The position numbers were made by a program, and so were the translations under genes. Shown piece after piece: positions 36,071 to 43,092 of a stretch of DNA of 64,000 nucleotides. The notes beneath the pieces are model-generated. The model was not told where the DNA came from. It saw only the letters and a list, made by a program, of their open reading frames with translations, and ran no database searches. Every line of letters starts with the position of its first letter. Position 1 is the stretch's first letter. Source of the stretch: Palsa-1400 sp036501625 (lineage in GTDB: Bacteria; Verrucomicrobiota; Verrucomicrobiia; Limisphaerales; Palsa-1400); NCBI GenBank assembly GCA_036501625.1, contig DASXZY010000071.1, positions 1 through 64,000 on the forward strand, given 5' to 3'.

Positions 36071-36630
36071 AAAAGTTTTCCACCCTGGCCGAGCGGCTCG
36101 ACACGTTCCTGCGCAAACAGCCCGTCATGGGCCGCGGCGTTTATATCGCGCGCGGCGCGGTCGTGGTGGGCGACGTCACGCTCGGCGAAGGCTCCAGCGT
36201 GTGGTATAACGCCGTGCTGCGCGGGGACATCAACCGCATCGCCGTCGGCGCGGGCAGCAACATCCAGGACAACGCCGTGCTGCATCTGGCCGATGATTAC
36301 CCGTGCATCATCGGCGATTACGTGACAGTGGGGCATTCCGCCATTGTCCACGCGTGCGTGATTGGCGACGAATGTTTGATCGGCATGGGCGCCGTGATCC
36401 TGGACGGCGTGGAACTGGGCGCGCAATGTTTGGTCGGGGCCAGGGCACTGATCACGCAGCATTGCAAAATCCCGCCCGGCTCGCTCGTGCTGGGCGCGCC
36501 GGCCAAAGTGGTGCGGCCCTTGACGCCGGAAGAGCGCGGCGGATTGAAAAGCTGGGCTGACAAATACACTGCCAACGCGGCCTACTGCCTGGAGCATGGG
36601 ATCAACCCCGGCGCGCCGCTGTCAAGTTAA
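36067..36630 (+). CDS. Gamma-class carbonic anhydrase family protein
   Basis: The 187-residue left-handed beta-helix protein shows hexapeptide repeats (ARGAVVVGDVTLGEGSSVWYNAVLRGDINRIAVGAGSNIQDNAVLH). The zinc histidines are visible in VLHLADD and TVGHSAIVHACVIGD. Such proteins (YrdA/PaaY/gamma-CA type) hydrate CO2 or act as transferases; catalysis is not proven. The GTG start at 36067 overlaps the upstream permease stop (GTGA), so translation is likely coupled. The stop shares TTAA with the convergent lipoprotein gene. Confidence 0.88.
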   Translation: MKKFSTLAERLDTFLRKQPVMGRGVYIARGAVVVGDVTLGEGSSVWYNAVLRGDINRIAVGAGSNIQDNAVLHLADDYPCIIGDYVTVGHSAIVHACVIGDECLIGMGAVILDGVELGAQCLVGARALITQHCKIPPGSLVLGAPAKVVRPLTPEERGGLKSWADKYTANAAYCLEHGINPGAPLSS

Positions 36631-38252
36631 GGCAGCACGTGCCCGGCAATGCTGCATGTGGGCTTTTCACCGACCGAGCCAGTCGTGTAAACGCCGCCAG
36701 CAGGGCAAACCGGCGCTTTCGCGTTATCCCCATGGCCGAGATACGGCAGCAAATCTTCCATCGTCGGCGTGTCGGATTGCTGTTTGTGTTTTTCCAAGGC
36801 CCATTGCTGCTTGGCGGCATCGATCATGCGAAGATTATTGATGCAAACATTTTGCTGCGAAGTGGCACGGGCTTTGACGAAGTTGGGAATGGCGACCGCG
36901 GCCATAATGCCAACCCCCGCCACCGCCGGAAGAACCAGCATCTGCACGCCCTGGCTGCCGCCATTGGCGATTCCCTCCCAGCCTTCAGGGCCATTGACGT
37001 TGACGCCGAATGAGCCGCCGTTGGTGCGGCCCTGGAACAATTGATTGAGTTTGTTCACGGCTCCCGAATCGAAGTTCGCCTTGGCAAGGCTCGTTTGCTG
37101 GATTTGCGTTAATGTCTCCGTGAGCGCGGGCGTGACCAGGCTGAAACTATTGGCGCTTTCAGGTATGCCCTGCGAGAGGCGCTTGAACGCATCGGTGGAT
37201 TTGAAGCCCTTCTTCTGGCCGGATTTCACGGCGACCATCTCCCGGATGATGCTGTCGGAACTTGCGATCAAAAGGTAATCGTCCACGCGCGCGATGGTGG
37301 GATGCAGTTCAATCGGCAGCGGCAAAGGCACGGGGACGGTGCGCATTTTCAATCCCTTTTCATCCGTTTTGATCAGCAGTTTGCCGATGATCGGATTCTC
37401 GTTGAGGATTTGGTCCACGCGGTCGAAAATAAGATCGGACTTGACCTTGAAGATGAGGCAGAGGGCGGGATTGGGAATCTCCAGCGATTGCAGGCCCAGC
37501 GGCAAGGTGACGGTCTTTTGCTGGTCGAGAGTCAGGATGGCGCCATACTCGCCGCCGAGCGACTTGCAGGCCGCGTCCAAATCCAGGCCGGTCGCCTGCT
37601 GGAATTTTTGAGGAAGTTCATCCAAGGCGGAGTTGACCTCCGGGTTGTCAACCGAGCGCGCCAAAGCCACGCCGTTGGTCCACAATAAGGGCAGCTCGAA
37701 ATCCATGCTGCTGGCCAGCGCGGTGGTTTCCGGCAGCATATCAAGCACTTTGAGCGGATGCGGCGATTGCCCGAAGAGCGACCAGACAAAGCCCTGGTTC
37801 TGGCCGGGATAGTGATGGACGATGAACTTGTTGTAATACAAGCCCGGTTCGCGCGCGATGGAACTCATGCCCACGCCGCTGACCTCGGTAATGCCGCTGT
37901 GTTTGACAAGGCTGTCCAGCACTGTGAAAATCTTGCCGATGGCGTCGCGCCCCGTGCCAGGGATGTTCGGCAGGGAAGAAACAATATTGCTGATGGAATC
38001 GACGCCGTTGGACAGGCTGCCCAGGAATTGCTCGGTGCTCAGATAGAGATAGAGATTGCCACCCGGGTCCAGCTTGGAAGTGACTTCCGCAAAGCTGTTC
38101 TTCTCCGCCGAAACGATGGCCGGCTTGGAGGGCGCGGCGGACTGGCCGCCCGATGCAGGGGCCGGTTCTTCATTCCTTTTGCAACCCGCGAAGCAAACCG
38201 CCATCGCCGCCAGCACTGCCGCCAATTTTCCAAAATCATTGCGCGCATTCAT
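36627..38252 (-). CDS. Lipoprotein with a C-terminal pseudopilin-like domain
   Basis: The 541-residue protein starts with a hydrophobic signal ending in CFAGC (lipid Cys near residue 24) and a flexible Ala/Pro/Ser linker. A long middle domain (about residues 50-430) has no clear family. From about residue 440 there is a transmembrane helix LPAVAGVGIMAAVAIPNFV. It is followed by VKARATSQQNVCINNLRMID, a Trp-containing helix, DTPTMEDLLPYLG, and an ending CSIAGHVLP. Those features match the pilin-head region of verrucomicrobial type II/IV pseudopilins, which normally sits at the N-terminus behind a prepilin leader. No prepilin peptidase motif is seen. Confidence 0.72.
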   Translation of the reverse strand: MNARNDFGKLAAVLAAMAVCFAGCKRNEEPAPASGGQSAAPSKPAIVSAEKNSFAEVTSKLDPGGNLYLYLSTEQFLGSLSNGVDSISNIVSSLPNIPGTGRDAIGKIFTVLDSLVKHSGITEVSGVGMSSIAREPGLYYNKFIVHHYPGQNQGFVWSLFGQSPHPLKVLDMLPETTALASSMDFELPLLWTNGVALARSVDNPEVNSALDELPQKFQQATGLDLDAACKSLGGEYGAILTLDQQKTVTLPLGLQSLEIPNPALCLIFKVKSDLIFDRVDQILNENPIIGKLLIKTDEKGLKMRTVPVPLPLPIELHPTIARVDDYLLIASSDSIIREMVAVKSGQKKGFKSTDAFKRLSQGIPESANSFSLVTPALTETLTQIQQTSLAKANFDSGAVNKLNQLFQGRTNGGSFGVNVNGPEGWEGIANGGSQGVQMLVLPAVAGVGIMAAVAIPNFVKARATSQQNVCINNLRMIDAAKQQWALEKHKQQSDTPTMEDLLPYLGHGDNAKAPVCPAGGVYTTGSVGEKPTCSIAGHVLP

Positions 38253-38311
38253 AATGTGTTCCTTTCGTAGCGCTAGGGAACTCGATTTCCATCCGGGACG
38301 CCACAATAATA

Positions 38312-39226
38312 TCAAGCCTGTTTTGTAATTGACCCTGGGCCGCCTGATTTCAGTTCGGCAATCATGGCCGCCAGTTCCCGGCCGTAGCGGACGTAGCTGT
38401 CAAAGACCACGTTCTCATCCGCCTTGACCGAGGCGTCGTGGAATACAACGGCCACGTGCGGCTCAATGGAAATGGCGCCGTCGTAACCGCGGGCGAAGGC
38501 GTCGCGCAAAATGTCGCGCACCCGGCCCTGCCCCTGGCCGGGATAATTGTAATCGCAATCGTTTTTGGCCGGCACGTAGGTGGCGTCCTTGACGTGTATG
38601 TGAACGACGTGATCGCGGATATGCTCCCAAAATTCCCAGGCGTCCTGCCGCGGCCACGGCTTGAGCTGGCTGCGGTCGGGATTGAAGACAGGATTGCCGG
38701 TGTCAAACACCCATTTCAAGCCGGGGCATTTTTCGAGCAACTGCAAACCGTGACGCCAGCTCATGCCGCCGTAGTTCATGCAATTTTCATGCACAGGCTG
38801 AAGGCCGGAATCGAGAAACATCCGCGCCACTTCGGCGATGCGCCGGAAAACTTCGGGGGGAGTGGTGTCATCGTCATCGGCCGGCTTGTAGCTCATGATG
38901 CGGACGAATTTCGTGCCCAGCCGTTTCATACGGGGGATGCAGCGCCGGACTTCGTCGGTGGTGATTTGGAACGGATCGCTAATTTTCTTGGACCAATTGG
39001 CAATGGCGGAGCCAAAACAATAGACGCGCAGGCCCGCTTCCTGCAACCGCCGGGCGGCCAGGTCAAAGGCCGGTTCCGGGATGTCGTGGAAATTGCCCTT
39101 GGGAAATCCGGGCACTTCAACCGCGCGCATCTCGACGTAATTCCAGCCGAGTTCGCGCGTGGCTTTGATTTGCGCATCCAGCCCGATGCCAGCTTCATCC
39201 GCAATGCCGGTCAGAATCATAAACAA
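38312..39226 (-). CDS. Sugar phosphate isomerase/epimerase (xylose isomerase-like TIM barrel)
   Basis: The 304-residue protein begins MILTGIADEAGIGLDAQIKATRELGWNYVEMRAV. It has the barrel's metal-ligand spacing, with Glu in PVHENCMNYGG, Asp in VFDTGNPVFN, His in HIHVKDA and a final Glu in SIEPH. Enzymes of this superfamily isomerise or epimerise sugars, inososes or related keto compounds. It is separated by one base from a Gfo/Idh oxidoreductase upstream, forming a two-gene operon that suggests oxidation of a polyol or sugar followed by isomerisation. The start may be ATG 39226 or 39220 (two Met codons close together). Confidence 0.82.
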   Translation of the reverse strand: MFMILTGIADEAGIGLDAQIKATRELGWNYVEMRAVEVPGFPKGNFHDIPEPAFDLAARRLQEAGLRVYCFGSAIANWSKKISDPFQITTDEVRRCIPRMKRLGTKFVRIMSYKPADDDDTTPPEVFRRIAEVARMFLDSGLQPVHENCMNYGGMSWRHGLQLLEKCPGLKWVFDTGNPVFNPDRSQLKPWPRQDAWEFWEHIRDHVVHIHVKDATYVPAKNDCDYNYPGQGQGRVRDILRDAFARGYDGAISIEPHVAVVFHDASVKADENVVFDSYVRYGRELAAMIAELKSGGPGSITKQA

Positions 39227-39227
39227 T

Positions 39228-40388
39228 TTAGCGCGTAAACGATTTTGTGAAATCTTCGGTGGAAATTTGCACGACTTTCTTCTCCGTTTTGGAGGCCGCG
39301 ATCAGTTCCTTGAGCTTTTGCTCGTAGGCGGCGGCGTCGAGCGGCAGTTCAATGGTCTGGTTAAGCAGGCCGGAATAAAGCAGCACGTTGGCCAGCTCGA
39401 TGGAATGGATGCCCTCCTCGCCGGGAGCGGTCAGCGGGACGCCGTCGAGAATGGCGTCAATAAAATTTTGCGTGAGCATGGCGTGCTGGGCCGGCTCGGA
39501 TGCGAAGGGAATGTCGATATTCCAGACGGCGGGCTTTTGGAAACCGAGCTTGGCGGTCCGGCTTTGCTCGAACATCGAAACCTCGTTGCGGACGAAGAGG
39601 AGGCGGTCGTTTTCCAGCAGGAGCTTGCCCATTTCACCGATAATTTCCAGGCGGTTCGAGCCGGGAGCCTCGCCGGTGTTGGAGACAAAAACGCCGGTGG
39701 CGGCGTTCGGGAATTCCAGATAGGCCGTCACGCTGTCCTCGACCTCGATATGATGGAAGCGGCCCAGTTGCACAAAAGAACGGACGCGCGCGGGCATGCC
39801 CAGAAGCCATTGGAGCATGTCCAGTTGATGGAGGCACTGATTGATGAGGACGCCGCCGCCCTCGCCTTTCCAAGTGGCCCGCCAGCCGCCACTGGCATAG
39901 TAAGCCTCGGTGCGAAACCATTCGGTGATGATCCAGGAAAAGCGGACAATCTGGCCGAGGCCGCCGCTGGAAATGAGTTTTTTAATTTTGGCGTAGCGGG
40001 ATTCGGCGCGCATTTGGAACATTCCGGCGAAGACCTGCTTCGGATGCGCGCGGCGCACCGCGATCAGCCGTTCAGCATCAGCTTTGTGGGCGGAGATCGG
40101 CTTTTCGACCATCACGTGCAACCCGGCTTCGAGAGCGGCGATGCCGAGGGTCGTGTGCTGGTAATGCGGCGTGGCAATGATCACGGCATCGACCGCGCTG
40201 GAATGGATAAGGTCCGCGCCCTCCTGGAAAACCTTCAAGCCGCGCTTTTTGAAGGAGGCGAGCTTGTCAACAAAAGCGTCCGAAACGGCTGTGAGTTCGC
40301 AACGTTTGATTTTGCCGGCCAGGAGATAATCCGCGTGATGGCTCCCGATATTGCCCATGCCGATAATGCCGAGTCGAACCGTGTTCAT
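39228..40388 (-). CDS. Gfo/Idh/MocA-family NAD(P)-dependent oxidoreductase
   Basis: The Rossmann nucleotide-binding sequence VRLGIIGMGNIGSHHADYL is followed by the catalytic Lys motif VMVEKPIS and by the C-terminal GFO_IDH_MocA-C domain with its characteristic N-Q-C-L-H-Q-L-D-M segment. It fits oxidation of a sugar, inositol or amino-sugar hydroxyl. The ATG used is 40388 (MNTVRLG); ATG 40403 lies 15 bases upstream, in the 3' end of the endonuclease remnant, and is possible too. No Shine-Dalgarno is clear for either, so the start is tentative. It is one base from the isomerase downstream. Confidence 0.87.
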   Translation of the reverse strand: MNTVRLGIIGMGNIGSHHADYLLAGKIKRCELTAVSDAFVDKLASFKKRGLKVFQEGADLIHSSAVDAVIIATPHYQHTTLGIAALEAGLHVMVEKPISAHKADAERLIAVRRAHPKQVFAGMFQMRAESRYAKIKKLISSGGLGQIVRFSWIITEWFRTEAYYASGGWRATWKGEGGGVLINQCLHQLDMLQWLLGMPARVRSFVQLGRFHHIEVEDSVTAYLEFPNAATGVFVSNTGEAPGSNRLEIIGEMGKLLLENDRLLFVRNEVSMFEQSRTAKLGFQKPAVWNIDIPFASEPAQHAMLTQNFIDAILDGVPLTAPGEEGIHSIELANVLLYSGLLNQTIELPLDAAAYEQKLKELIAASKTEKKVVQISTEDFTKSFTR

Positions 40389-40390
40389 AA

Positions 40391-40641
40391 TTATTGCGGA
40401 CATAATTCAATTTTAAGACCATGTTTTTCCCCGAACTCTACGAACATGGGAAAAAGAAGCAATTCCAACACCTTTGAAACGATTTTCGAATCCACGGAGA
40501 TGGTGAAATGCGGCGGTACACGTCTATGAACCCCTTGACAATCCATTCGCCTTCGTCCGTGGCGGCCGCCTTCGCAAATAACTCCGCATGCGCTTGGAGC
40601 GCGCGTAGAAATTCCTCGCTGGTCATATTCGAGTTTGGCAC
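40391..40641 (-). pseudogene. Truncated, frameshifted EcoRV-like type II restriction endonuclease remnant
   Basis: From ATG 40641 (or 40626) the minus strand encodes MTSEEFLRALQAHAELFAKA, continuing to GEWIVKGFIDVYRRI. The frame is then lost; restoring one T at about 40506-40509 gives FTISVDSKIVSKVLELL and EFGEKHGLKIELCPQ. The block I-x-S-D-[ST]-K-[IV]-[LV]-S, an EL-x-x-x-P, and EKHG are those of the N-terminal 60-80 residues of EcoRV (KIYPLGSDTKVLS ... IAEKHG). A TAA (40393-40391) follows at once, so the catalytic PD...D/ExK region is absent. It is a 5' fragment only, and its 3' end meets the Gfo/Idh gene start. Confidence 0.72.
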
Positions 40642-40753
40642 TGCCGCAAAATTTTAGCGATCGCCACCAAAGGTGCCGCCCTTGGCACGAGCCGTCAATC
40701 CATTTGCCCGTCCGACCTCACTTGAAAAACATTTTCGCGTTAGCGCGATCTCC

Positions 40754-40927
40754 TTAATCCCGATGCCGGGCGGGTTGGGGCAGATCGGATGGCGGCGGGA
40801 CTGAGTATTTGTCTGTCAATACTTGGCCATCGCTGGGAGCAAGCGGGCGGCGTTTTAAATATTCCCAAAAAACCCAGAGTGACGCGACTACGGCCAAGCC
40901 AACCGGCAGAACCCAAAATACATACAT
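40754..40927 (-). CDS. Small single-pass membrane protein (57 aa)
   Basis: ATG 40927 is preceded by GGAGG five bases upstream, a strong Shine-Dalgarno. The peptide has one transmembrane segment (MYVFWVLPVGLAVVASLWVFW), a basic stretch YLKRRP, and a soluble tail with VLTDKYSVPPPSDLPQPARH. I do not recognise the family. It is divergent from the porin-cupredoxin-kinase operon (149 bases apart) and could be a small subunit or regulator of that system. The frame extends upstream to 41038, but the Shine-Dalgarno points to 40927. Confidence 0.6.
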   Translation of the reverse strand: MYVFWVLPVGLAVVASLWVFWEYLKRRPLAPSDGQVLTDKYSVPPPSDLPQPARHRD

Positions 40928-41075
40928 AAAAACCTCCAATTCAACGTGCCACCAAGTTTCGTTTTGTCCAATGGCAGACGAAAAGTGACAGCGGTTGCGG
41001 CGGAAAATTTCGTTTACTGCAACAAAGCCCCTTGTCATCGCACGGAGGATGAGGCACAGTGGGACGCATTAGAAC

Positions 41076-42407
41076 ATGAGGAACCTCTATCGAATCTGGA
41101 AAATCTGGATTTCCTTGGCGGTCATTTCGTTCATGTTCGCGCCCCTGCTCCAAGGCCAGGATAATGACTCTCTCAAGAAGGAAGTCGAGGAATTGCGGCA
41201 GCAAAACACCTCCCTGCAACAGCAATTGCAGCAGCAGCGCGAGATGATCGATCAACTTTCCCGCAAGTTCTCCGGGCTCCAAAAGACCAACGACCAGCAG
41301 GCCGGAAGCATTCGCGACCTCCAGGAATCCGCGGGCAACGCTCCGCCTCCGCTGGAGAAACAAAACCAATTTTCCCTCGGCAAAGTGGTCTTGTCCGGCG
41401 AGGGCGCGGCCGGGTTTTTCGAATCCGAGCGGAACGGGGAATTTCCCAATGCGGCCTTTCGCGTGGATGAGGTCCGGCTCTTTTTGGACGCGCCAATTTG
41501 GAACGATGTTTATTTTTTCGGGCAAATCGATTTGCAGACGCACGAGGAGGGCGATTACGGCGTTTTTTTGAGCGAGCTTTATCTGCAATGGGAGAATTTG
41601 ACAAAAAATTGGGGCCAGGATGGCGTGTTGAACGCCCGCATCGGGCAGTTTTACACTCCGTTCGGCGAGGAATACCAGCGCAGGTTCGCCATCGACAACC
41701 CGCTTATCTCCCATTCGTTGAGCGACTTGTGGGGGCTGAATCCAGGATTGGAACTTTATGGGGCCTTCAAGCATCTCAACTATGCGGTCGCTGTGCAAAA
41801 CGGCGGCCTCTCTGTGTTGAACGACGGCACGGCGGATAAATTGTTGGCCGGGCGCATCGGTTACGACGTTGCCCCTTGGCTGAGCCTGAGCGTCAACGGG
41901 ATGCGCACGGGCCAATTAAGCGTGAATAGAGATTTCTTATCGACAAGCTGGTTCGGCAGTGGATTCTTCCAATCCATCGGCTCGACCAACGCGACGGATT
42001 TTCAGGTAAACCTCGCGGAGTTCGATGCCGATGCAAAATGGAAGGGCGGCGATATCCATGCCGCGGGCGGTTGGGCGGGTTATTGGGACAACGATGTCAT
42101 GGGCGACAATCATCGCGACATTTATTATTATTACGTGGAGGCCCTTCAACATGCCACGCCCAAGCTCTACGGCGTGGCGCGCTGGAGCCAAATTCGGGCG
42201 CCCAAGGGCTACCCCATCATGGGAGGCACCACTCAATTTTTCCTGCCAACAACCGATGTATGGCGCATGAGCCTGGGTCTCGGCTACCAATTCACCGAGC
42301 GCCTGGTGTTGAAAGTTGAATATATGTTTGAAGGGGGCGAACTTGTTTCGGGCAGCAGCCGGAATCACGAAAACATGTTTGCCGCCGAAGCCGCGTTTAA
42401 GTTTTAG
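41076..42407 (+). CDS. Outer-membrane porin (OprP/OprO-like) with N-terminal coiled coil
   Basis: The 443-residue product has a signal peptide (LAVISFMFAPLLQG). A trimerisation-type coiled coil follows (KKEVEELRQQNTSLQQQLQQ, to about residue 80), then a beta-barrel with alternating strands such as DVYFFGQIDLQTHEEGDYG and ARIGQFYTPFGEEYQRRFAI. It ends on F, as outer-membrane barrels do. The layout matches phosphate/polyanion-selective porins (OprO/P), but specificity is unknown. A three-base gap separates it from the cupredoxin-type gene, so they belong to one operon. Confidence 0.8.
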   Translation: MRNLYRIWKIWISLAVISFMFAPLLQGQDNDSLKKEVEELRQQNTSLQQQLQQQREMIDQLSRKFSGLQKTNDQQAGSIRDLQESAGNAPPPLEKQNQFSLGKVVLSGEGAAGFFESERNGEFPNAAFRVDEVRLFLDAPIWNDVYFFGQIDLQTHEEGDYGVFLSELYLQWENLTKNWGQDGVLNARIGQFYTPFGEEYQRRFAIDNPLISHSLSDLWGLNPGLELYGAFKHLNYAVAVQNGGLSVLNDGTADKLLAGRIGYDVAPWLSLSVNGMRTGQLSVNRDFLSTSWFGSGFFQSIGSTNATDFQVNLAEFDADAKWKGGDIHAAGGWAGYWDNDVMGDNHRDIYYYYVEALQHATPKLYGVARWSQIRAPKGYPIMGGTTQFFLPTTDVWRMSLGLGYQFTERLVLKVEYMFEGGELVSGSSRNHENMFAAEAAFKF

Positions 42408-42410
42408 CGA

Positions 42411-43088
42411 ATGAAGTCTCTCTTATTTCTAGCCGCGTGTTTGATTGCGGCTGATGCATCGCTGGCCGGAACCGTTTCTGGAACGGTTCGCGCGCAGGGA
42501 AAGGAAGGAACCGGCAGCGGCGAGGATGGCGGCTCCTATTCCAGCAAAAAATTCAAATTCGCGGAGCGGGTGGATTACGACCAGCTTCGCCCCTTTGTCG
42601 TGTATATCCAAGGCGAGGTGCCGGGGGCGAAATTGGAGCATCCCCTCGCCTATGTGCATCAGAAGGACGCCGAATTCGTGCCGCACATCCTGCCCATCAT
42701 GGCAGGCACAACGGTGCAATGGCCGAACGATGACCCAATTTTTCACAATGTTTATTCCAGGTCAGATACCGCCACTTTTGATTTGGGCCTCTACAAAAAG
42801 GGCGACAAGCCGCAGGACGTGACCTTCACCAAACCCGGCGAAGTGGATGTCTTTTGCTCCATTCACGCGCGGATGAGCTGCATCATATTGGTTCTGGAAA
42901 ATCCGTATTTCGTCACGATAACCGGACATGGCAAATTCAGCATCCCGGATGTTCCGGCTGGCAAATACACACTGGTGGCTTGGCAGGAACGCCTGCCCAA
43001 AGCGATGAAAGAAATTGTCGTGCCTGAAAATGGTGATGTGACGGATATTCAATTTGTCCTCGGACCGAAGAGCGCGCCGCAACATTGA
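42411..43088 (+). CDS. Periplasmic cupredoxin-type protein (methylamine-utilization-like)
   Basis: The 225-residue protein has a signal peptide (LLFLAACLIAADASLAG). A blue-copper-like core has H in DPIFHNVYSR, C and H in VDVFCSIHARM, and a Met in the same motif: the four-ligand type 1 copper pattern His-Cys-His-Met. A C-terminal beta-sandwich (FSIPDVPAGKYTLVAWQERLP) resembles carboxypeptidase regulatory-like domains. Such proteins are grouped with methylamine utilisation proteins. Electron transfer or copper binding in the periplasm is inferred. It lies between the porin and a sensor kinase. Confidence 0.8.
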   Translation: MKSLLFLAACLIAADASLAGTVSGTVRAQGKEGTGSGEDGGSYSSKKFKFAERVDYDQLRPFVVYIQGEVPGAKLEHPLAYVHQKDAEFVPHILPIMAGTTVQWPNDDPIFHNVYSRSDTATFDLGLYKKGDKPQDVTFTKPGEVDVFCSIHARMSCIILVLENPYFVTITGHGKFSIPDVPAGKYTLVAWQERLPKAMKEIVVPENGDVTDIQFVLGPKSAPQH

Positions 43089-43092
43089 ATTC

